The notes under the pieces are model-generated. The model was not told the DNA's origin and ran no database searches. It saw nothing but the letters and a program-made list of their open reading frames with translations. A program made the translations under genes and the position numbers. A DNA stretch of 64,000 bases from Fluviicola sp. (GTDB taxonomy: Bacteria > Bacteroidota > Bacteroidia > Flavobacteriales_D > Crocinitomicaceae): positions 124,001 through 188,000 of the forward strand of contig JARWZO010000027.1 of the NCBI GenBank assembly GCA_029866325.1. The letters run 5' to 3'. Numbering within the stretch: position 1 is the first letter of the stretch; each line of letters starts with the position of its first letter. Shown here piece by piece: positions 50,221 through 59,421 of the stretch.

Positions 50221-51651
50221 TTATTGAATCGTTAGTTTTTTCTCGAGATCTTCGAGGTAAACTCTAAATTGTTTGTCTGTTTCAGATAAGTTCATTACCG
50301 TTCGGCAAGCGTGCAATACCGTTGCGTGATCTTTTCCACCGCAATGAGCTCCAATACTTGCCAAAGATGACTTGGTCATTTTCTTAGAGAAGTACATGGA
50401 AATCTGACGAGCCTGAACCACTTCGCGTTTACGTGTTTTCGATTTCAACATTTCAATCGGTAGGTCGAAATAATCGCATACTACTTTTTGGATGTAATCG
50501 ATAGACACTTCGCGTGCTGTGTTCTTCACGAACTTGTCGATCATTTGCTTAGCCAAATCCAATGTAATCGCTTTTTTGTTCAAGGAAGCCTGAGCTAGCA
50601 ATGAAGTCAAAGCACCTTCCATTTCACGGATATTGGTGTTGATGCTATAAGCAAGGTATTCAACCACTTCGCGTGGAAGTTCAATGCCGTTTCCGTACAT
50701 TTTCTTTTCCATGATCGCGATACGCGTTTCCAAATCCGGTGTGCTCAAATCAGCTGACAATCCCCATTTGAAACGCGATAACAAGCGTTGCTCCATTCCT
50801 TGCATTTCTACCGGCGGTTTGTCAGACGTAAGAATGATCTGTTTACCGTTTTGGTGCAAGTGATTGAAAATGTGGAAGAATACATCCTGCGTTTTCTCTT
50901 TACCCGAGAAGAACTGAACATCGTCTATAATCAACACGTCTATCATTTGATAGAAGTGAATAAAATCATTGGTTGTTTGGTTCTTCAATGCGTCGATAAA
51001 CTGATGCGCAAATTTCTCAGAACCTACGTACAATACGGTTTTGTTCGGCGATTGATTTTTAATCCCGATTCCAATAGAGTGAGCAAGGTGTGTTTTCCCC
51101 AAACCTACACCGCCGTAAATCAACAACGGATTAAAAGCAGTTCCGCCGGGTTTGTTAGCAACAGCGTATCCGGCCGAACGAGCCAAACGGTTGCAATCAC
51201 CTTCTACAAAATTCTCGAAAGAATAAGCAGGGTTCAGATTCGAATCAACGTTTACTTTCTTCAATCCCGGAATAATAAACGGGTTCTTGATCGGATTGTC
51301 GCTGATATTGATCGGCATGTTTACCGGTGCGTTCTTCAGTGCTTTCTTGTTTGAGGCAGGAAGCTTTACGGTATAAGGATTTGAATTACCCGCACTGTTT
51401 TCCATTACAATGCTGTATTCCAAATGACCTTCGGTTCCCAATTCCTTCTTAATTACCTTTTTCAACAAAGTAATGTAGTGTTCTTCTAACCACTCGTAAA
51501 AAAAGTGTGAAGGAACCTGAATTGTCAAGACATCATTTTCTATTCGAACTGGAACAATCGGTTCAAACCACGTTTTGTAGGCTTGCAACGGGATGTTGTC
51601 TTTGATGACTTTAAGACAGGAACTCCATATAGCGTCATGGTTGGCACTCAT
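50221..51651 (-). CDS. dnaA: Chromosomal replication initiator DnaA
   Basis: This is 476 residues from the ATG at 51651 (a TTG at 51657 would add two). Domain I (about 1-85) and linker precede the AAA+ core (Walker A GGVGLGKTHLAHS; Walker B VLIIDDVQFF; sensor I ILTSDKPP; RLLSRFKWGL). The C-terminal DNA-binding domain has RKREVVQARQISMYF and the box-recognition motif GGKDHATVLHA. The 350-base AT-rich gap upstream (51652-52001) holds no TTATCCACA-type box that I can find, so oriC need not be there. TAAGTTTG (51662-51655, minus) just before the ATG may be a -7 element. Confidence 0.96.
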   Translation of the reverse strand: MSANHDAIWSSCLKVIKDNIPLQAYKTWFEPIVPVRIENDVLTIQVPSHFFYEWLEEHYITLLKKVIKKELGTEGHLEYSIVMENSAGNSNPYTVKLPASNKKALKNAPVNMPINISDNPIKNPFIIPGLKKVNVDSNLNPAYSFENFVEGDCNRLARSAGYAVANKPGGTAFNPLLIYGGVGLGKTHLAHSIGIGIKNQSPNKTVLYVGSEKFAHQFIDALKNQTTNDFIHFYQMIDVLIIDDVQFFSGKEKTQDVFFHIFNHLHQNGKQIILTSDKPPVEMQGMEQRLLSRFKWGLSADLSTPDLETRIAIMEKKMYGNGIELPREVVEYLAYSINTNIREMEGALTSLLAQASLNKKAITLDLAKQMIDKFVKNTAREVSIDYIQKVVCDYFDLPIEMLKSKTRKREVVQARQISMYFSKKMTKSSLASIGAHCGGKDHATVLHACRTVMNLSETDKQFRVYLEDLEKKLTIQ

Positions 51652-52001
51652 TAGCAAACTTATATATTTATTGTTAATAACTATTTAATCAGTATAATAG
51701 GCTCGAAATTCAGGGGTTAAAACCATTGAACTTAGACAGGAGCAAATATTTACATAAAAAAGTGAAAAAAAAAGTCCATTAGGGGTTGATTATTTGAAAA
51801 GTTTTGCTTTGTCTTTAACCAAAGCTTTAATATGAATTTAATGAAATGTTCATTATTCGAGTTTCTTCGACTAAAATACGAAAAAAAAAGACAAAATGGG
51901 GGAATTATTAGGTAAACATAATAAATTGCTTGTGAGATTTTGCCTGAATTATCGGAAAATTGTTCCGAAATTCGCTCAAAGTGAATGAAGTTTAAAATTG
52001 C

Positions 52002-52424
52002 ATGAAAAGTTCTTTTAATCATACCATACAATTGAGAGTGAGATATGGCGAAACCGATCAAATGGGGTATTGCTATTATGGTAATTATGCGTCTTATTTT
52101 GAAGTGGGAAGGGTAGAGGCATTGCGATCGCTCGGAATGAGTTACCGTTCGCTGGAAGAAGATGGCGTAATGTTACCGGTAAGCCACTTTGAGGTCGATT
52201 ATCACAGTCCGGCTTTGTATGATGATGAATTATCGATAAAAACGTCTATTGTGTTGCTGAAAGGAGCACGGCTGTTTTTTGAATACACTATCCATAATGC
52301 AAATAATGTATTGATTTCGAGTGCCAAAACAACCTTGGTGTTTGTTTCAAAAGTCACGATGCGACCTATACCTGCACCAAAAGAGTTTGTCGATTTAATA
52401 AGTAAGTATCATGATGGAGAATGA
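52002..52424 (+). CDS. Hotdog-fold acyl-CoA thioesterase (YbgC/FadM-like)
   Basis: This is 140 residues. RVRYGETDQMGYCYYGNYAS is the YbgC/4HBT motif with the catalytic Asp (ETDQMG) and Tyr-Gly region. EVGRVEALRSLG and SHFEVDYHSPALYDDEL follow as expected. It hydrolyses acyl-CoA, exact chain unknown. It overlaps the arginase-family gene by 14 bases. Confidence 0.9.
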   Translation: MKSSFNHTIQLRVRYGETDQMGYCYYGNYASYFEVGRVEALRSLGMSYRSLEEDGVMLPVSHFEVDYHSPALYDDELSIKTSIVLLKGARLFFEYTIHNANNVLISSAKTTLVFVSKVTMRPIPAPKEFVDLISKYHDGE

Positions 52425-53403
52425 TTTTTTTGAGTTGCGGGTTCCGTCGCTTGAAGAAAGAGAGCGATGGGTGACTCGTCGTGAAGGCGAATTCAGGATA
52501 GGGCAACAAACGCTCTTTCGCACCGAAGATCCCGAATCATGGAAACAACGCAAGTACCACATTCTTGGAATCAAAGAAGATATCGGTCCGCGCGCAAATG
52601 GCGGAATGGGTGGCTCTGATAAAGCATTCGACGTTTTTATCAGCCGTTTTCTGGCAGTTCAAAGCAATCGGTTTCTTACCGGAGAAGAGTTGGTGGTTCA
52701 CGGAGTTATTGAGCAGTTGCCAACCGAACACGAGCTTTCATTGAAAGAATTGGTAGCCGAACTGGATGAGCTGGTGATTTGCTGGTCGAAGGAAGTGACG
52801 CGCGTTGGTGGAATTCCGATTGTGATCGGAGGTGGACACAACAATGCGTTTGGGTTGATCAAAGGTGTGAACGAAGGAAGCGGGAATCAACTTTCAGTGG
52901 TGAACCTCGATCCGCATGCAGATACCCGCGATTTGGAAGGTCGACATTCCGGAAACCCTTTCAGTTATGCCTGGGGCGAAGGATTGCTCATTAGTTATTC
53001 CGTTATGGGATTGCATCAATCGTATAACAACGAGAGTGTGCTGAAACGCTTGGAACTGATGAAAGCTACAACGAGCTTTTTTGAAGATTGGATCGACGAA
53101 CCGGAACGCTTTTATGCAGATATTTCAACATTAGTTGAACAACATAAAGATCGGTTTACCGGCATAGAACTAGATATGGACAGCATTATCGGAATGCCGT
53201 CGAGTGCTTTTACTCCAAGTGGTGTTACCTTAGAACAAGCTCGTTTTTACGTGCGTTCAATGGCGCGGGTAGATCAGGTTGCCTACATTCATTTTCCGGA
53301 AGCAGCACCTGTTTCTGAGCGCGATGGACAGTTAGTAGGCAAATCATTGAGTTATCTGGTGACAGACTTTATTAAATGTCACAACTCGGTTCGCGAAAAT
53401 TAA
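52411..53403 (+). CDS. Arginase/formiminoglutamase family enzyme
   Basis: This is 330 residues. Manganese-binding motifs are in order: VIGGGHNNAFGL, VVNLDPHADTRDLEGRHSGN, and GIELDMDSIIGMPSSAFTPSG. The RHSGNPFSYA stretch is typical of formimidoylglutamase (HutG) and its Bacteroidota relatives. No other histidine-degradation genes are in the window, so the substrate remains open. Translationally coupled to the thioesterase. Confidence 0.85.
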   Translation: MMENDFFELRVPSLEERERWVTRREGEFRIGQQTLFRTEDPESWKQRKYHILGIKEDIGPRANGGMGGSDKAFDVFISRFLAVQSNRFLTGEELVVHGVIEQLPTEHELSLKELVAELDELVICWSKEVTRVGGIPIVIGGGHNNAFGLIKGVNEGSGNQLSVVNLDPHADTRDLEGRHSGNPFSYAWGEGLLISYSVMGLHQSYNNESVLKRLELMKATTSFFEDWIDEPERFYADISTLVEQHKDRFTGIELDMDSIIGMPSSAFTPSGVTLEQARFYVRSMARVDQVAYIHFPEAAPVSERDGQLVGKSLSYLVTDFIKCHNSVREN

Positions 53404-53417
53404 CTACCTTACTAACG

Positions 53418-55724
53418 ATGTTATCACGCGCTTCAGTAAAACCAATCGTCTATGGCATACGGTATTTTTTTCCGTTAGTATTGTTGTTTCGTCACCTGAA
53501 GCATAACCTGATCGGTTTGTTGTATTGGGTTTTCTTTTTCGCAATCGTTACCGATAATTTGGGGCGTGCATTCGGGATTCCGTTTTTGTTTCTATCGCCC
53601 GAATACCAAGGAGATGTAAATTTCTGGTCGTTTGTATTGCTCGGGTTTTCATTCGGAGGACTCACAATGGCTTTTAATTCGTACAGTTATATCAGATTAG
53701 GTCCGCATTTCCCCTTTTTAGCTACGGTGCACAAGCCATTCCTGAAGTTTTGCCTCAACAATGCGGTGATTCCCATCGTTTTTAATGTAACCTACATTTT
53801 GCGAATGATCGAATTCCAACGTGTGGAAGAATTTGCCGATACTGGAACCATTACAGGATATGTTTGTGCCTATTTACTTGGATTTATGCTCTTTGTAGGC
53901 ATTGCGTTAGCCTATTTTTTTCCGGCGAATAAAAACTTCTTCGACTTGTTGGGGCGTAATCGCACCGCTGCCGTAAAGCCCACACGCTGGTCGCGTTTGA
54001 GTCAGGGAAAAACCTTGCGTTATGCTGCCGAAGGAAAGCACCCGCTGTATTGGTATATTGGTAAAGGATTTCGTTTGCATCAATGCCGGTCGACACGTCA
54101 TTACAGTCCGGTTTTATTGCAACAAGTCTTTGCCCAAAACCGTATTTCGACCACTATTTTTGAAGTAACCACCGTATTGACCTTTGTCATGCTGGGATTG
54201 TTTGGCGGTTCCTCTTTTTTTGATGTACCGGCGGCCATGAGCATTGTAATGTTGCTGACGATCATTCTAATGTTATTCAGCGCATTGGTTTCCTGGCTTA
54301 GAAACTGGACGTATGTATTACTCATAGGATTGCTGTTGTCAATGAATTACTTGTCGCAGCACTGGGGAATGTTTCAATTCGAAAATCAGGCCTACGGATT
54401 AAATTATAGTGAAGAAAATCGAACGAATTACAATACATCAACCATTAGGAGCTTTTCTGAGGATGAAGATGCCGCTCATAAAGATTCGTTGAGTTACATC
54501 CGTTTGCTCAATAATTGGAAAGCTCAAACGGGTGAAGATAAACCTGTGCTTTTTGTGTTGAATACTTCCGGTGGCGGATCGCGAAGTGCGGCTTGGATGT
54601 TTCAGGTAATGCGGTATTGTGATTCACTCTCGGGCGGAAGTTTTTCTCGACATACTGCATTGATTACCGGAGCTTCGGGTGGAATGGTTGGTGCTGGATA
54701 TTATCGATCGTTGTTACTGAAGTTAAAGAACGGTGATAAGTTGGATATGAATAATCCGGCGCTTTTTAATGCCATTTCAGAAGACTTGCTCAATAAATTA
54801 TCATTTGCGGCTTCAACCAATGATATTTTCTTTCGTTATCAATCTCGCTTGAAAACGGGGAATGCTTACAACTACGACCGTGGAATGGCATTTGAAGAAG
54901 ATTTGAACGAAAATACCGGTTCTGTAATGGATGAATCGTTGGGTTATTTCCGGAAACCCGAGCAAAAAGGAATGATTCCGGTAATGATTTTTTCACCGAC
55001 GATTGTAAACGACGGTCGCCGGTTGCTGATTTCTTCGCAGAAACTGAGTTTCATGACGGCCAATAACCGTAATCCGCAGGGAACGATTCGTGGGTATGAA
55101 AACATTGACATTCACCGCTTGCTGAGTAGAAATAACGTCGACCAAATGCGATTTACGAGTGTCTTGCGAATGAACGCAACGTTTCCGTTTGTATTGCCAA
55201 TGGTTACGCTGCCAACAACACCTACCGTTCAAATTATGGATGCCGGAACCCGCGATAATTTCGGTGTCAAAACCATGATGCAGTGGATCAACGCAATGGA
55301 AGACTGGATCGAACAAAATACTTCCGGAATCGTGGTGATTCAAATTCGCGATACACGCAAACTGCTTGCGGGCGATGAGGTGCGTCAGATCGCCTTTTTG
55401 GATAAATTTTCGCTCCCGTTTTCAAATGTATTTGGCAATTTCCCCAGAACGCAAGATTTTGATCAGGAGGAATTGCTCAAAATGGCAACTTTTGACCGGT
55501 CGTTCCCGATGCGTATGGTTTCGATTAATCTGCGCGAAGGTTCCAAAGACCGTATTTCACTTTCGTGGCATTTAACAAGCAAAGAAAAATTCAAGATCAA
55601 AAAAGCGGTATTGAGTAAGGAAAACCAGCGAAACATTGCTGTGATTCACGATAAATTAAGAGAAAGTAAGGAGACAAATGAGAGAAAGAAGGTTGAGACC
55701 AAGTTTCAACGCACAAAGCGTTAA
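53418..55724 (+). CDS. Patatin-like phospholipase with multi-pass membrane N-terminus
   Basis: This is 768 residues from the ATG at 53418, 14 bases after the preceding stop (a start at 53376 would overlap it). Six or so helices (about 15-310) precede a patatin domain (about 365-740). The oxyanion loop is NTSGGGSRSA, the nucleophile Ser420 lies in TGASGGMVGAG (GxSxG), and the acid is in MDAGTRDNFG. The catalytic dyad is intact. A Lys/Glu/Arg-rich tail ends the protein. It is probably an inner-membrane lipid hydrolase, target unknown. Its stop overlaps that of the convergent gene by four bases (TTAA). Confidence 0.85.
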   Translation: MLSRASVKPIVYGIRYFFPLVLLFRHLKHNLIGLLYWVFFFAIVTDNLGRAFGIPFLFLSPEYQGDVNFWSFVLLGFSFGGLTMAFNSYSYIRLGPHFPFLATVHKPFLKFCLNNAVIPIVFNVTYILRMIEFQRVEEFADTGTITGYVCAYLLGFMLFVGIALAYFFPANKNFFDLLGRNRTAAVKPTRWSRLSQGKTLRYAAEGKHPLYWYIGKGFRLHQCRSTRHYSPVLLQQVFAQNRISTTIFEVTTVLTFVMLGLFGGSSFFDVPAAMSIVMLLTIILMLFSALVSWLRNWTYVLLIGLLLSMNYLSQHWGMFQFENQAYGLNYSEENRTNYNTSTIRSFSEDEDAAHKDSLSYIRLLNNWKAQTGEDKPVLFVLNTSGGGSRSAAWMFQVMRYCDSLSGGSFSRHTALITGASGGMVGAGYYRSLLLKLKNGDKLDMNNPALFNAISEDLLNKLSFAASTNDIFFRYQSRLKTGNAYNYDRGMAFEEDLNENTGSVMDESLGYFRKPEQKGMIPVMIFSPTIVNDGRRLLISSQKLSFMTANNRNPQGTIRGYENIDIHRLLSRNNVDQMRFTSVLRMNATFPFVLPMVTLPTTPTVQIMDAGTRDNFGVKTMMQWINAMEDWIEQNTSGIVVIQIRDTRKLLAGDEVRQIAFLDKFSLPFSNVFGNFPRTQDFDQEELLKMATFDRSFPMRMVSINLREGSKDRISLSWHLTSKEKFKIKKAVLSKENQRNIAVIHDKLRESKETNERKKVETKFQRTKR

Positions 55725-56317
55725 TCATGATCCCATTTTCTGCTTGCTTGGCCTTCAGTAATAGTCACTTTCCAATGCTCTTTTTTTGCTGTTTTGATTA
55801 ATCGTTTGCGCAATTTTCGAGGGTAAAAAAACCGACGCACCATTTTTCGTTTACTGATTTCAGGATAGACGTTAGTAAATGAAAGTAAATGGTAACAGGC
55901 CGCTGCACAACGCATTCCAAAAAACGCATACGGATAAGGCGGTTGAGCAACATAATGGTCGGCGATACTGTCAAGAGCCTTGAATTCTGCTGCGCTAATC
56001 GGAATTTTCACAGCCATTTGTTTCACCGAATCGCAACCGAACGTACAGTAAAAACCTTCAAGTGTCGAAACAACATATCTTCCGGTGTCGGAGTTCTTTT
56101 GCCAAGCGCCAACTGCTCCTCCCGGATTAAAATGCACTACTTTACCGGGGGAAACTTCCAGCCCTACATGTCCACCCAATTTGCCACCAAACCATTTACC
56201 TTCGGTTTTGGCTTTGGGTTTTGATCCGTAGATCACGTGAACGGTTGCAAACAAGGAATCCTGGGCGTTGGTCCAAGTGCTGTTGACGAAGAAGAGAATG
56301 AGAAGTAGGTGTTTCAT
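55721..56317 (-). CDS. Exported protein with a possible papain/LRAT-like core
   Basis: This is 198 residues with a signal peptide (1-18). GGKLGGHVGLEVSPGKVVHF contains a His after a Gly pair, and AFFGMRCAAACYHLLSF contains Cys residues in a helix. This is the His-then-Cys order of permuted NlpC/P60-LRAT-like proteins (a 'HVGL' segment is common there). I do not recognise the family with certainty. The C-terminus is strongly basic (KRKMVRRFFYPRKLRKRLIK). Confidence 0.7.
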   Translation of the reverse strand: MKHLLLILFFVNSTWTNAQDSLFATVHVIYGSKPKAKTEGKWFGGKLGGHVGLEVSPGKVVHFNPGGAVGAWQKNSDTGRYVVSTLEGFYCTFGCDSVKQMAVKIPISAAEFKALDSIADHYVAQPPYPYAFFGMRCAAACYHLLSFTNVYPEISKRKMVRRFFYPRKLRKRLIKTAKKEHWKVTITEGQASRKWDHD

Positions 56318-56325
56318 TCGGCAAG

Positions 56326-57375
56326 ATGTTTAAATTAGCATTGAATTTAAAAATTCCGAGCGTAATGCAACAAAAACCGGTCCAACATTATCGTTACAAT
56401 GCAGATGTATTAACCATTACCAAAGAAAACATCGGTTATTTTCTGACGCATTTTCAGCCTGAAAAAGAACCGGAAATGATGCATTGGCTCAACTTTCACT
56501 CGATGGAAGATACAGAGGCTATTGCTAAATTTTGCGATGTGTTGTCGATTGATAAGTTGATTCAAGAAGATTTATTTCAGGGCACTAAGCGTCCGCGTTT
56601 AGAAGAATGTGAACATTACATCTTCTTCTCAATAGTTTCTGCGTTGCCATCCAAAGAGAATGACTTCGAGCTCAGAAAAGAGCGCATTAGCTTTATCGTC
56701 GGAAAGAATTACCTGATTTCGTTTCAGGAACGTGTTTCGGATCATTTTCCGGAAGTACGCGATCGTCTGGAATTGAAAAAAGGAAAGATTCGCATGCAAG
56801 GTCCTGATTTTCTGCTGTTCAGAATGTTGGAGGCCATTATTGATAATTACACAGAAGTCGTAGAGGAAATTGCTTCAACAGTAGTTATGTTGGAATCGCT
56901 TGTAATACGTTTTCCTAAAAGTGAGGTCTTACGACGCATCGAATGGCAAAAACGTAAGTTGGCCGAATTGCGGAAAATCATTCAGCCCATTCGCGAATTG
57001 GTGGGACAAATAGACAGGGCCGAAAATCATTTCTTTGCCGAAGAAAACGACCATTATTTCCTCGATTTGAAAGATAGTTGTGTCGTGGTGATTGATGAAA
57101 TTGAGGAGCAAAAACAAATCCTCGATGGTTTGACAAACCTATATTATGCTGCGCAGGGTCAGAAAATGAATGAAATCATGAAGGTGCTTACTGTTATCAG
57201 CGCCGTTTTTATTCCGCTTACGTTCGTTGTAGGAGTTTACGGAATGAATTTCAAGTATATGCCTGAACTTGAATGGCGCTATGGTTATTTCGGTATCATG
57301 GCATTCATGTTTGTGTTGGCAGTTTCGCTCATTTTTGTCTTCTACAAACGCGGCTGGCTGCGCAGAAATAAGTAA
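56326..57375 (+). CDS. corA: CorA-type magnesium/cobalt transporter
   Basis: This is 349 residues. A large cytoplasmic domain with long helices (about 40-285) is followed by two C-terminal membrane helices, with the signature GVYGMNF (GMN) at the end of the first and a basic tail KRGWLRRNK. It forms pentamers and imports Mg2+. The ATG at 56326 is the first; one at 56365 (MQQKPVQHYRY) is also possible. The next gene starts one base after its stop. Confidence 0.93.
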   Translation: MFKLALNLKIPSVMQQKPVQHYRYNADVLTITKENIGYFLTHFQPEKEPEMMHWLNFHSMEDTEAIAKFCDVLSIDKLIQEDLFQGTKRPRLEECEHYIFFSIVSALPSKENDFELRKERISFIVGKNYLISFQERVSDHFPEVRDRLELKKGKIRMQGPDFLLFRMLEAIIDNYTEVVEEIASTVVMLESLVIRFPKSEVLRRIEWQKRKLAELRKIIQPIRELVGQIDRAENHFFAEENDHYFLDLKDSCVVVIDEIEEQKQILDGLTNLYYAAQGQKMNEIMKVLTVISAVFIPLTFVVGVYGMNFKYMPELEWRYGYFGIMAFMFVLAVSLIFVFYKRGWLRRNK

Positions 57376-57376
57376 T

Positions 57377-59119
57377 ATGAGCTTCCTGAAGGCATTTCGT
57401 TCACCCTTGTTTTGGTTCGTTGCTGTATTGACGTTTTATTCGACCTATAAATTGGTGAAAGACGAAAAAGTGATGGAAGTGATCCGATCCGACGGTCGTG
57501 GCTATTATGCTTATTTGCCGGCTTTACTGATTTACAACGATCCTACGTTTGCTGAGCCTAAAAAAGCAGAGCAGCGTTATCACGCAGGTGACATTGATCA
57601 GCTTTACTTGTTTAAAGACAAAAACGGACATGTTTACGACAAGTATTTTCCGGGTACAGCCCTTTTGCAATTGCCTTTCTTTTTGCTGGCCTGTTTCCTT
57701 TCGTGGATCAGCGGCGGACCTGTTGATGGTTATTCGGAAATCTTTCACTGGTGCTATTTCTTTGGGAGTTTGGTGTATACATGGCTGGGAATTTCGTTGT
57801 TCCGAAGGTGTATTCGTTCATTTTTTCCGCAAAAAAGCAACAGAATCGATTGGTTAATTCCACTCTTGTATGTGGCGGCGCCGCTCATGTATTATTCGTT
57901 TTCAACGCCATCGTTTACACATCATTATTCCTTCTTTTTATTCGGATTGTTTGCGCACTTAATGCTGCGCTTGAAAGAAGCGATAACGCTGAAAAGAATG
58001 ATCTTTCTCGGGGTTGTGTTGGGCTTGATTTTATTGGTAAGACCTACTAATATTACCGTTGTTTTACTCATTCCGTTTCTGTTGGGAAGCAAAGCAGAAG
58101 TCTTATTGTGGTTCAAAAATCTCTTTACCAATCAACGAATAAAGCTTTTGGGTGCTATTGTTTCATGTATAGCAATTGTTTCGCTCTTGTTATTCTCTTG
58201 GAAATGGCAAACCGGTAATTGGATTGTGTGGTCGTATAGCGGAGAAGGATTTAACTTTTTCAACCCGCCGATTCTCACCTGTTTATTCAGTTTCCGAAAC
58301 GGATTATTTGTGCATACGCCTGTTTTGCTGCTTTCTATTGTCGGAATTATCTTCTGGTTCCGCAAAAACCGGTTTCAGGCAACGTTGCTCAGTGTTTACT
58401 GGATCATCAATTGCTGGTTGATCTTTTCGTGGTGGTGCTGGGATTATGAATCGCCGTTTGGAAACCGACCGTTTGTAGAACATTTGTTCTTTTTGCTGTT
58501 ACCTATTTTTATGGTGGCGCAGCGAAAAGCCTTGCTGGCTTTCAGTTTTGTGGGACTTTGTGCCTTGGTTGGTGGAATTCGTTTTTGGGAGTCATCCACC
58601 GGTTTTATGGTAGATCAGCGTTTTACCAAAGAAAGCTATTTCACGAGCCTGCAATTTTGGAAATCAGACAACAGCGGTCGATGGAACTTTAGCAAATCAT
58701 GTGTTCCGTTCGGTGATAAAAGTGCTGAGTTGCTTTTGCTGGATCAGCCGACAGAGCGGAATGTACTGGCAACCGACGAGTTTTTGTTTACGGTAGATCA
58801 GTTGCTTCCTGTTGAACGCACCAATGAACGCTATTACCTGCGCGTGCAGATGGATAAACAAATCGGCGAAAAACGCTTTGAGGGTGTTTATTTGGTGATC
58901 GATGCTAGTTCTTCGAAAACAAATAAACGTTATTATAAAAGTATTGATTTGTTCAATGATCGGGAGGAAGGTCGTGATGGCTGGGTGACCTTGAATTTTG
59001 AGTCGCAAATCCATGATTATCTGCAAGAGTATGAGACGGTGCGCGTCTATATTTGGAATCAGGGTAAACGAAGCTTTCGATTGCGGAATGTGAAGTTCAT
59101 GTTGGAAGAATATCAATAA
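57377..59119 (+). CDS. Polytopic membrane protein, GT-C glycosyltransferase-like
   Basis: This is 580 residues from the ATG at 57377, one base after the corA stop. About ten to eleven helices follow an N-terminal loop with RSDGRGYYAYLPALLIYND, a periplasmic segment like those of GT-C/ArnT-type enzymes, and DKYFPGTALLQLPFF. The C-terminal ~140 residues are soluble and beta-rich (ERYYLRVQMDKQIGEKRFEG; VRVYIWNQGKRSFRLRNVKF), like a carbohydrate-binding jelly roll. A lipid-linked sugar transferase is the best guess; no catalytic residue can be proven. Confidence 0.72.
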   Translation: MSFLKAFRSPLFWFVAVLTFYSTYKLVKDEKVMEVIRSDGRGYYAYLPALLIYNDPTFAEPKKAEQRYHAGDIDQLYLFKDKNGHVYDKYFPGTALLQLPFFLLACFLSWISGGPVDGYSEIFHWCYFFGSLVYTWLGISLFRRCIRSFFPQKSNRIDWLIPLLYVAAPLMYYSFSTPSFTHHYSFFLFGLFAHLMLRLKEAITLKRMIFLGVVLGLILLVRPTNITVVLLIPFLLGSKAEVLLWFKNLFTNQRIKLLGAIVSCIAIVSLLLFSWKWQTGNWIVWSYSGEGFNFFNPPILTCLFSFRNGLFVHTPVLLLSIVGIIFWFRKNRFQATLLSVYWIINCWLIFSWWCWDYESPFGNRPFVEHLFFLLLPIFMVAQRKALLAFSFVGLCALVGGIRFWESSTGFMVDQRFTKESYFTSLQFWKSDNSGRWNFSKSCVPFGDKSAELLLLDQPTERNVLATDEFLFTVDQLLPVERTNERYYLRVQMDKQIGEKRFEGVYLVIDASSSKTNKRYYKSIDLFNDREEGRDGWVTLNFESQIHDYLQEYETVRVYIWNQGKRSFRLRNVKFMLEEYQ

Positions 59120-59390
59120 CAACTGTGATGGTCTGTTGACTTGATATTTAGCTAGGATTTTCCATCTGAAAAAATTCCGTAATATTGCGGGATTACTGAA
59201 TTTAATTGATTCAAAAACAGTGTTTTATCATGCTTTTTTGATTGAATTAACCGCCAAAAAGCAGACCCTAATCTTCCGGTTTTTCAATTTCCAAAACACC
59301 AAAATTGTCGCTTTTCATTCCTCCATTCAATTAACCTCCCATCGTTCATAACTCGTTCTACACCTTCAACTTTCACGGCTGAATCCATGT

Positions 59391-59398
59391 TATATTTG
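59391..59398 (+). promoter_or_regulatory. Probable -7 promoter element for parE-parC
   Basis: TATATTTG matches TAnnTTTG and lies 23 bases before the parE ATG. No convincing -33 TTG is seen 18-19 bases upstream. The rest of the gap 59120-59421 shows nothing recognisable. Confidence 0.5.
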
Positions 59399-59421
59399 TT
59401 GCTTGCACTATCAGTGGAATT

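Noticed and set aside
51652-52001. oriC next to dnaA
   Set aside because: The gap is AT-rich, but I find no clear TTATCCACA-type boxes; a skew plot would be needed.
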